Source of the DNA: an uncultured Thermogutta sp.
GTDB taxonomy: Bacteria; Planctomycetota; Planctomycetia; Pirellulales; Thermoguttaceae
DNA: 33,481 bases
Assembly (NCBI GenBank): GCA_937128505.1
Contig: CAKZMM010000029.1
Span: 1-33,481 of the forward strand
Reading direction: 5' to 3'
Shown: piece after piece, positions 1 to 7,098 of the stretch
Position numbering within the stretch: the stretch's first letter is position 1
Layout: every line of letters starts with the position of its first letter
The notes under the pieces: model-generated
What the model was told of the DNA's origin: nothing
Seen by the model: the letters and a program-made list of their open reading frames with translations, nothing else
The model's database searches: none
Program-made: the position numbers and the translations under genes

Positions 1-342
1 CGGTTCGACGAGGTGGGTATTCCTGCTTAAAGAAGCTACGTATTCCGGGTTCAACAAAGGTTTGTATTACCTAGCTCGATAAGGTTTGTATTACCTAGCT
101 CAATAAGGTCTGTATTCCTGGATAAAAGCTGGATAAAAGAGGCCTGTATTCCTAATTGGAAAAGTTCCGTTTATTCCGGGTGCATAAACCCGTGTGTACC
201 CGGATGCACGGTGATGACGACCCACCAAAAAGGGGCCCCCCGCCAGCACCGGTAAAGCATCGAGACCGGCAAAATAGATGGCATGGGAAGAGTGGCGAAT
301 TTCTAGCGGATACCCGGGTGAATTTGTCGCGGGTTACCTAGA
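1..342. other. Upstream spacer without a supported gene
   Basis: Apart from the 24-bp tandem repeat I see no gene here. The only reading frame, 156-341, starts at TTG, has no family resemblance and stops one base before the next gene. The base composition of 1-180 is AT-rich compared with the coding DNA that follows. Any promoter for the 343-1356 gene should lie here, but no convincing -35/-10 pair stands out. Confidence 0.5.
57..124. repeat. Short degenerate tandem repeat (24-bp unit)
   Basis: Two adjacent 24-bp units (57-80 and 81-104) differ at one base; each begins AAGGTTTGTATTACC and ends in CTCRAT. A third, shortened and diverged unit follows from 105 (AAGGTCTGTATTCC). Looser copies of the GTATTCC core occur near 16, 40 and 145. 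No protein reading or known mobile element explains it. It resembles the small tandem duplications in the other spacers of this window. Confidence 0.75.
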
Positions 343-1356
343 ATGCTGAAATTAAACCTTTTGCGACATTTTGTAGCCATAGGAATTCTGGTGGCTTTAG
401 GATGGTATCTCCTCTCGCAGTACGGCCCTCAGTGGTTGGAGGGCACACGACGGAGCGTTTCCTTCGGGCAAAATCCTGAGCAAACCTCCGATCCGCTTCA
501 GCCTCCGCTGCCACCGCCGCTCAATATATCGGAGAAGCGGACCATTCGGTTGGCGACCTTTTACCCGGGGCCCTTAGAAGTGGCACGACTTCAGGATGAG
601 ACATTCCGCGATCAGATGGTGCGCATTATCAGGGAATTTGACCTGGTCGCGGTTCATGGGGTTCGGTCGCGAAGTTTGGCCCCGGTTCTTTCGCTGGTAG
701 AGCAGATCAACGCACGAGGAAGTTACTATGATTTTGCCGCGGCAGTCGGCCCGGTGGAGGATAGCGTCGTCCAATTCAGTGTGCTTTTCTTCGATCAACA
801 AAGCTTGGTGATCGACCGCAGTACGGTGCGAAAAGTGGAAGATCCGCACGGACTTTTCCGTTGGAAACCCTGGGTTGCCTCGTTGATGACCCGCGGGGTA
901 ACCCCTGCGGAGGCCTTCACCTTTACGGTGATTTGTGCCCAGGTGGACCCGATGAGGACGGCTCAAGAGCTGGAGCTTTTGGCGGTCGTCTTCCGCGCGG
1001 CGAAAAACGACGGACGAAACGAGGATGACACCCTGCTGCTGGCTCATTTGGCCGCGGACGAACTTCAGTGGCAATCGCTGAAGCAATTAGCGCGGATTGT
1101 GCCGGTTTTTTCCGGCGTGCCCACCGCTTCCCGAGCAGCACGTTGTGTAGATAACATCTTGTTGGATCGAATAGCCACAAGGGAATTCACGGGCCGCGCG
1201 GGGGTACTGGATCTCGGTCGTTTCCTGCAACTGCCGCCCCTGGAAGCCGCCGAGCGATTCGCATTCTTTCCCGCTTGGGCCGAATTCAGCGTTTTCGAAG
1301 GGGGTGAACCGGGGTTCGTGGCCCAATCGGAATCACGGGGGACAATGGCCCGGTAA
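343..1356 (+). CDS. Membrane-anchored endonuclease/exonuclease/phosphatase-like protein, catalytically degenerate
   Basis: A 337-residue protein with an N-terminal hydrophobic anchor (about residues 9-26), a proline-rich linker (47-60) and a DNase I-like (EEP) domain (about 66-320). The scaffold is clear: IRLATF at 68-73, FDLVAVHGVRS at 99-109, FTVICAQVDP at 194-203, DDTLLLAHLAADE at 228-240, and VDNILLDR...EFTGRAG...AWAEFSVFEGG to 321. In active members of this family the matching positions are Asn (TFN), Glu (QE), His (IHTDP), Asp and Asn (GDLN) and Asp-His (SDH). Here they read Tyr74, Gly106, Gln200, His235, Ala237 and Ala307-Phe308. The fold is therefore kept while the metal and catalytic residues are gone. 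It is probably a pseudoenzyme exposed outside the membrane, perhaps binding nucleic acid or phospholipid. The family assignment comes from my memory of homologous motifs; the substitutions are read directly. Confidence 0.75.
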   Translation: MLKLNLLRHFVAIGILVALGWYLLSQYGPQWLEGTRRSVSFGQNPEQTSDPLQPPLPPPLNISEKRTIRLATFYPGPLEVARLQDETFRDQMVRIIREFDLVAVHGVRSRSLAPVLSLVEQINARGSYYDFAAAVGPVEDSVVQFSVLFFDQQSLVIDRSTVRKVEDPHGLFRWKPWVASLMTRGVTPAEAFTFTVICAQVDPMRTAQELELLAVVFRAAKNDGRNEDDTLLLAHLAADELQWQSLKQLARIVPVFSGVPTASRAARCVDNILLDRIATREFTGRAGVLDLGRFLQLPPLEAAERFAFFPAWAEFSVFEGGEPGFVAQSESRGTMAR

Positions 1357-1749
1357 CGGATTTTGATCTCTGGAAGTATTCAACTTGAGATCTCTTGCAG
1401 TATCTGGATCGATGGCGTTTGAGCGGGCTAATCCGCGCAACATCCGTCGTCAAGACACGCAGAATCCGGTTGCGACCAAGGGTTCCTTGTCGCCACGATA
1501 GGGGTGATCCCCACGAGATCACGGGAAGGGGCACGACTCACCGATCGAGAAATTTCCTTTCCATTCTTTCCTTGTCTTCCGAATTTCAATTGACGCCGTT
1601 TCAAGATGTAGTGACGTTGCGCACGATCCGTTGAGGATGTAGCGATGGTGCGCACGATTGCGTGAGGATGCAGTGTGAGGATGCCGTGATGGTCGGCAGG
1701 ATTGCATGAAATCGCGGCGGGAGTGATTCTGCCGCCGGAAAAAGGCTAG
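1357..1749. other. Spacer between convergent genes
   Basis: No supported gene lies between these convergent genes. At 1635-1700 the motifs GCGCACGATT and GTGAGGATGC recur in short imperfect copies, another local tandem duplication. I found no clear GC-rich stem followed by a T-run that would serve as a terminator for either gene. Confidence 0.45.
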
Positions 1750-2691
1750 CTATCGCTGGTCAAGATGATTGCGAAATTCCTCGTACAAGCGGATCGCATC
1801 ATCGGACGTAAGACCCCTACCCACCACAAGTCGTACGTGACCGATGGCCGATTGTCCTGCGGGGAAGTCCTGCCCGAAAAGGGAAACATACAAAGAGCGG
1901 TGACTTTCGCCGCTGTGAGGCGTGTAAACGGCAAAACACGTCTTGGGCGATGCCATGAGTACCGCCGTCCGCCCGGAGGGCTCATCCACCCGAAGGGCTA
2001 ACGGTGCCGCCATGAGCTCGTGAATTGCCCAGGTGACAGGGCTGGGAGGCCGAAGCCATCGGCCATCTTGAATCAATTGGGCCGCCACTTCGTCCCCCGG
2101 AAAGGCTTGCCATCGACCGCGGTCCTCGGTGGCCTCGATGAAGCGAGCTTGACCCGACGGTGTCTTCGCGTAGACCATCGACTTGTCAAAACCGGCGAAA
2201 TACGTGGCCACAAAGACCTCAAAGGATCGCAGGGGCCGACGTGCGGTGACGGTGGTTTGAAGGTCGATGATTCCCGGAGCCTGCCACCGATAAACGGCCT
2301 TTAAATCGAAGGGGTGCTCGGGATCCGCCGACCAAACGATCTCCGCTGCCCCATGATCCAGAACTCGCCGAGTACTGGCCCAATCCCACGCTGCCGGGCC
2401 GTACCGGACCTGGGCATCAAGTAGTCGATAAACCGAAAGCCAGCCATAAGGTCCTGAAAGAATTTCGCCTGTGGGGGCGGCTTGGACCGACACAAGCCCC
2501 ACCGAGCGGTTTGCATCCCCGAGTTTGCCGCGAAGTAATCCGGTATCAAATCGCAACTCCCCCGACTGAATGAAAAACCCTAAAGGCTCATCTGCGGAAA
2601 GGCTCTGCATCTCCCAGAAAAGCGTCGCCAGAAAGAGGCTCGCTACGATCTCGAAAGCTACCCGAGCGCGAGTAACGTGAATCGGTTTCAT
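1750..2691 (-). CDS. Secreted protein of unknown function
   Basis: A 313-residue protein read on the minus strand. The N-terminus (about residues 10-34) is a hydrophobic signal sequence ending near SLSA-DEP, so the protein is probably exported. The start is supported by a GGGGG-type ribosome binding site about 5 nt before the ATG at 2691. The mature part has repeated beta-strand-like stretches, for example ELRFDTGLLRG, IIDLQTTVTARRPLRSFEVFVATYF and SAIGHVRLVVGRGL, and ends in a helical DDAIRLYEEFRNHL. This pattern suggests an all-beta sandwich, possibly of the galactose-mutarotase/carbohydrate-associated kind, but I do not recognise the family and see no catalytic motif. It converges with the preceding gene and stands alone. 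Confidence 0.65.
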   Translation of the reverse strand: MKPIHVTRARVAFEIVASLFLATLFWEMQSLSADEPLGFFIQSGELRFDTGLLRGKLGDANRSVGLVSVQAAPTGEILSGPYGWLSVYRLLDAQVRYGPAAWDWASTRRVLDHGAAEIVWSADPEHPFDLKAVYRWQAPGIIDLQTTVTARRPLRSFEVFVATYFAGFDKSMVYAKTPSGQARFIEATEDRGRWQAFPGDEVAAQLIQDGRWLRPPSPVTWAIHELMAAPLALRVDEPSGRTAVLMASPKTCFAVYTPHSGESHRSLYVSLFGQDFPAGQSAIGHVRLVVGRGLTSDDAIRLYEEFRNHLDQR

Positions 2692-3754
2692 CGTTCCCCC
2701 TCACGGCATAGTAACCGTACTTCGATCGGTTAGAATGGGGTTTTCTTTTGCAATCCGGTTGTCTGCGCGCCGCCCTTTTTCCAGTTGTTGCATCGGGTTC
2801 AGTACCTGGCAAGTCAAAAAAGGATTTAGGTCGGCATTCGAAGCCGGGCAACTTTCGCCAAGAGGCGACTCGGCTTGGGCCATTCATCGCGACAAACTTT
2901 AGGGGCTTTTCCCGAGCCGCCACGGTATTACATGAAAAGCTGGTGCCACCGGAGAACAAAAAGGTCAAGCGGAAGATCTCACCGGATCGTACACCATGAA
3001 GTTGGGCCCGAGGGGTGTAGAAAGGATCTGGGGGCCCAGTCGCGCAGTAGAGAATTGCGATTGACGATTCCTCCCCGAAAAGATACTCTGGTGAATTGCA
3101 TCTATTCGGATGGCTACGGGGCCGGTGTGCTTGCGGGTTTCTCAAGCGGGGGAGAGTACGCAGAGGCCGGATTTGCCGCTCCGCTGGCACGGAGACAGAA
3201 GTCGAACCTTCGAAAGGCTTTCACGAAAAGCTAACTTCGGCTTTTTGCTCCCTTTTTCCGAAATTTCGTCGCTTTATTCTGAAGATATCGGCAACGGTGT
3301 AAAGGTTCCTGCGAAGCAAGAACTCATGCTATGGGTAGAGCCTCCGGGTAGGGATTACCGCTACCCGTAGAAAGGAAAGCCGAGACCGCCAACCATCGTA
3401 AAAAACTCATCGTAACAAAGCAATCGAAAAGAATTCTAAGAAACGAAACGGATTAGAGCGGTAAGAAACGCTAAAAAACGAAAGCAAGAGCAAGGCTGAA
3501 AACTGTAAGAAGCGCAGAAGAAACAGTCGAGCGAGAAGCTGCAAAACCAATCGCCCCATCGTAGCAAATCTTTGACGATGCGAGCTATTCAGAGACAAAG
3601 TGCGGTCGGTTCGGCGAAAAATCCGAGGGTCTTGCCGTGGTAATTCGGCCCGGCTTCTAACGAGCGGAAAGCTCATCCATCTGAACCCCGGGAGCGAAGC
3701 GGCAACCCGAAGAAGCTGCGGAGAGCAGGCGAGCAAAGCTTTGGATTCGAAGGA
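2692..3754. other. 1.06-kb gene-poor spacer
   Basis: Several reading frames exist on both strands (for example 2588-3190 minus and 2875-3234 plus), but they overlap each other, lack ribosome binding sites and give low-complexity basic sequence typical of random GC-rich DNA. From about 3375 to 3550 the plus strand is strongly purine- and A-rich, with recurring AAGAAACG/AAAAAACG words. That skew may belong to the untranslated leader of the following gene. Confidence 0.45.
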
Positions 3755-5806
3755 ATGCAGGCCGAACTGAGCGCAAGCCGTTTGAGCTCTGAGGGCATTG
3801 CTCGGGCTTCGATCCTGGCCGCCGTGCTGGCTCTGGGGTTGGCTTCGGCGATCGCGCAAGGAGTTTTAATCGCCACCGCGCCGGTCCCTGCCCGGGATTG
3901 CATGGTTTATATCGGGGAGGCTCAGCAGATTTGGCGGCTGGGGATTCGCACGGCGCTCACCGCGCAACCCGCCGAGCCTTTATTCCCAAGCTTGGTGGCA
4001 TTCAACTACGGGCTGCTTTCACGCATCTGGGGCCAATCTCCCACGATTTGGGTCATCAGTGCGCAACTTGTGGCCGGTACTAGCCTGGTGTTTGCCACGG
4101 TCCTTTTGTTTCTTCTTAGCTTGCCGGTCGTTGGTTTCTGGGGTGCGATCGTAGCTGCGAGTTTTTTCGCAGTTCTGCCCGAGGTTGCCCGGCTGGGCGC
4201 TGCCGGGATCACCGATGCGCTCCACATCGCTTTGTTTTGCCTAGGATATTGGGCGATTATACGTTATTTGATGCCTGCCCCCGGCCAGGTGCTTGCTTCC
4301 GATCCCACCCCCCCGCATGCCGCCACGAGCGGAGTAGACGCCTCCGCGCGATGCCTATCCACCCACTTGAGCGGCAATGGGGCTTTTAAGGTCACGGGCT
4401 CACCTTTTTGGCTTCTTTTAGCCGGTTTGGCGACCGCTTGTGCGGTGTTGACTCGGCGCGAATCCCTCGTCTTGGTCGGCGTGACTACCTTGTGGTTGAT
4501 CGGTCGAGGATTCTGGGGATTTTTTTGCGAGACTGCGCCGCATGCTTCTCGGCTTCACACAAAGCGCGATCAAAAAAAATGGGAGGGAGGGGGGCTTCCC
4601 AGGATCACCACACTCTCGCGTCTTTTAATGCGGTATGGTGTACCCATGATCAGTTGGTTTGCGGGCCTTGCGATCCCGTGGGGCATCTATTTCCAGGTGG
4701 TCGGCGCCGTTTCGCCTGCGATGATGATCCGCCGGCTACTTGAAAGCCCCTCCATGGCTTGGTCGTGGGTGAATCCGCCGGATCTGAATTCCATTTCCCC
4801 GAGTTGGCTTTTGCCCGGCAAGGTCGGGGAACATGCTTTTTTGGAATTGGTCCGTCTCTCCCCGCAGGCTGATACCGAACAAGTTGAGAAGTGTCGCTCT
4901 GCCCTTCGCTTGGATCCTGCGGCGGAGGTGGAGCCGGTCGATTTTCGTTGGTTTAATCGGGAAGATGTTCCGTCATGCTCCGGCTTGACCCGAGCCTTTT
5001 GGCGATTTGTGAAGGAGTTTTGCGATCTACTTGGTTACGTGCCGATTGCTTTTGCCGTCGTCGGTTTTATAAGCGTGCTCCATCGGCTTATGGTGTGTGA
5101 GACATTCGCCCTTTGCCTTGCCGTTGCCTTCGCCTTGGCGATTATGGTTTTTTCAGCCGCGAACGGTTACTTGGAAGCGAGGCATTTGTTGACCCTCGGA
5201 GTGCTTGCGATTCCCCTTGTGCCGCTGGGTATTGAACGGGCGTTCAAGAAGGGACGCTGCCTGACGATTGTATTGATCCTGTTAAGCTTGGGAATCATCC
5301 TCCACGAGTACCAAGCCAAGCTCCCCCTCAATCATCGCGATGCTGCGCACCGTCAAGCGAGTTTTTTCCTGCGGCAGTTGCCCAGCGAAGAAAGCTGGGT
5401 CATCGACACTCAACGGTTTGCCAGTTTTTGGGCCGAAAAACGCCTTTGTCCGTACGAGTTTTCATATCCATTCCTGGGGGTTCCAAATGTTCACTACTTA
5501 GTGCTGGAACGTCGCGATCTCAAATACACCAATCCCCGCTCGGCCGCGCTGCGTTTGATGGTCGCGGTGGCTGCCGAGCCGATTGCAGTCTTCGGCCCCA
5601 AGTCTGACCTTAATGAGAAAAGGTTCCAGCATTTAGGAGCGCGGACTAATTGGTGGGGAATCCGGGCCGATACGAACACGGTCATTGTGTACCGATGGGA
5701 TCCCCTGCGTTGGCGGCGATGGTGGCTGAGCCGGCTTAAACAGACCGACGACGCGGCGGACGATAGGGCACCCTTAGTTGCGGAAAAGCCGGCGCTATCT
5801 CGGTAG
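3755..5806 (+). CDS. GT-C family (PMT/ArnT-like) membrane glycosyltransferase
   Basis: A 683-residue polytopic membrane protein with roughly ten to twelve hydrophobic segments in the first 530 residues and a soluble C-terminal part. The first extracytoplasmic loop after TM1 carries ARDCMVYIGEAQQIW (residues 47-60), the RD...Y/F-hx-A pattern of GT39/GT83-type transferases in which the Asp (Asp48) is catalytic. The usual QHPLFP-like motif follows as AQPAEPLFPSL, with Glu in place of His. The expected role is transfer of a sugar from a polyprenyl-phosphate donor to lipid or protein on the outer face of the inner membrane. A cytoplasmic loop of about 55 residues near 180-205 is unusually rich in Pro, Ser and Thr. 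The ATG at 3755 directly abuts an AGGA, so the start is uncertain and could lie a few codons further in. The acceptor substrate cannot be told. Confidence 0.75.
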   Translation: MQAELSASRLSSEGIARASILAAVLALGLASAIAQGVLIATAPVPARDCMVYIGEAQQIWRLGIRTALTAQPAEPLFPSLVAFNYGLLSRIWGQSPTIWVISAQLVAGTSLVFATVLLFLLSLPVVGFWGAIVAASFFAVLPEVARLGAAGITDALHIALFCLGYWAIIRYLMPAPGQVLASDPTPPHAATSGVDASARCLSTHLSGNGAFKVTGSPFWLLLAGLATACAVLTRRESLVLVGVTTLWLIGRGFWGFFCETAPHASRLHTKRDQKKWEGGGLPRITTLSRLLMRYGVPMISWFAGLAIPWGIYFQVVGAVSPAMMIRRLLESPSMAWSWVNPPDLNSISPSWLLPGKVGEHAFLELVRLSPQADTEQVEKCRSALRLDPAAEVEPVDFRWFNREDVPSCSGLTRAFWRFVKEFCDLLGYVPIAFAVVGFISVLHRLMVCETFALCLAVAFALAIMVFSAANGYLEARHLLTLGVLAIPLVPLGIERAFKKGRCLTIVLILLSLGIILHEYQAKLPLNHRDAAHRQASFFLRQLPSEESWVIDTQRFASFWAEKRLCPYEFSYPFLGVPNVHYLVLERRDLKYTNPRSAALRLMVAVAAEPIAVFGPKSDLNEKRFQHLGARTNWWGIRADTNTVIVYRWDPLRWRRWWLSRLKQTDDAADDRAPLVAEKPALSR

Positions 5807-7098
5807 CAAACCGATTCTGCCTGCGAAGCGTAAGCTCTGAGAGGCACGAGTCGATCCTGTCGTGTTATCCGCGGGATTTTTCAGGCCGCCTCAAGATCCT
5901 AACTCCCGATGACACTTGGGGTTGAGCCCGGCAGATGAGCGAACGAGTTGGTAAATATTTGGGTTGCCCGGATGTAACCACCCATATCCAGGACTTGCGT
6001 TAGCCCCCTTTCCGCTTTTCCTTCGTTCTTCTTAGGTCCCTTGGCCTCGGGGAACGAGAGGTAAGTCGAGTGCGATTCGCGGTTTGCTGCCGACGTCATT
6101 TCGCCGGATGTGTCGGCTAGAGTTGTGGCCCAATTTAATCGCGAAGAGCCAGCACATTCACCGGGACCCTTGGCACGAGGCGTATTTCAGCCGCTGTTGA
6201 GAGGCAAGTCCTACACCTCAAGCACCTTTTGGTGTATCACTAATTTTGTGCCTTTAGTTAAGAAAAATCTGAACGGGCTGACTCCAGGGTCTTTGGTGTT
6301 TAAAATAAAGAGGGCATGACGCCTGCAAATTTCACTTTGCTCATGTGCGTTATGAAGGAAAGCGGTTCGGCGGCATGATACGACACGATGGGCGTGTTTT
6401 AGAAAACGGGATGGCCGCACCCCAGATTCCATCGTTCATTGTCCCCATCTTCGCTGCCGAATGCTTTCGGATTGAGGGCCGTGAAACGATCGTAGAAATC
6501 ACAACGGCCGTTTGATAGCGTCGTGTTACAAAAAATCGTGCGAAAGAAAGCGTTCGTCGTTTGTTTGGGCAAATGTTGGTGATCGCTTAAGCAAATGTTG
6601 GTGATTTCAGAGGAACCCGAAAGAACTGGTAACAGTAGTATTTGGTAGAAGTTGGTCGGTGACTCTTTTGACTCTGTGTTTTTGACTTTCATGCCGCCGG
6701 ACTGGAGGATTGCTCCCACGTCCGGGGGCCGAGGCTTTGCCGGCCGCTCGACCCTTTTTTGGCAAGTGCAGATCGTGCCGATCTCGTACGGGCAAGATCG
6801 CCCGAGCAAGAGCGGCCACCAATGAGTAGCGTGCTCATGTGGTTTGGAACCTGAAAACACGTTGACCGCCAAGTGATCGTTTCCTTTCGAATCGCCTCCC
6901 GCAACGAGCCCCAGAAGCACATTTAGAGACCTAGTTCCCAGGAAAGCAAATCCGTTCCAAAGCCGGCAGTCAGGAGGATTCCGCGAGATTGGCCTGCTGC
7001 AGGGCGACGGATGCCCGCCGAATTTAGCCAACGATTTAACGCCGCAGAGTCCAGCCCGGGGTCCGGAAAGCCCCGGCCTAAAGTGTGGGAGAAATCCT
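5807..7098. other. 1.3-kb spacer without a supported gene
   Basis: No convincing gene. A long minus-strand frame (6399-7445) runs into the adaptor gene and gives a basic, family-less translation, so I regard it as spurious. A 15-bp word GCAAATGTTGGTGAT occurs at 6569-6583 and 6591-6605. Near 6222-6233 there is a small CACC-TTTT-GGTG hairpin. Regulatory signals for the export operon that starts at 7099 should be within this stretch. Confidence 0.45.
6569..6605. repeat. Direct repeat, 15 bp, period 22
   Basis: GCAAATGTTGGTGAT appears exactly at 6569-6583 and 6591-6605, separated by 7 bp. It could be a pair of operator half-sites or just a local duplication like those in other spacers of this window. 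Confidence 0.8.

Noticed and set aside
1-20. GGTTCGAC at the window start as the T-arm of a tRNA
   Set aside because: No acceptor-stem complement or CCA-like end follows, and the upstream part is outside the window.
57-160. CRISPR array
   Set aside because: The units are directly tandem without unique spacers and diverge quickly; no cas gene is nearby.
156-341. 61-codon frame ending one base before the 343 gene
   Set aside because: TTG start, no ribosome site, no family likeness; adjacency alone is not enough.
2588-3190. 200-codon minus-strand frame
   Set aside because: Overlaps the start of the 1750-2691 gene on the same strand in another frame; the translation is low-complexity and basic.
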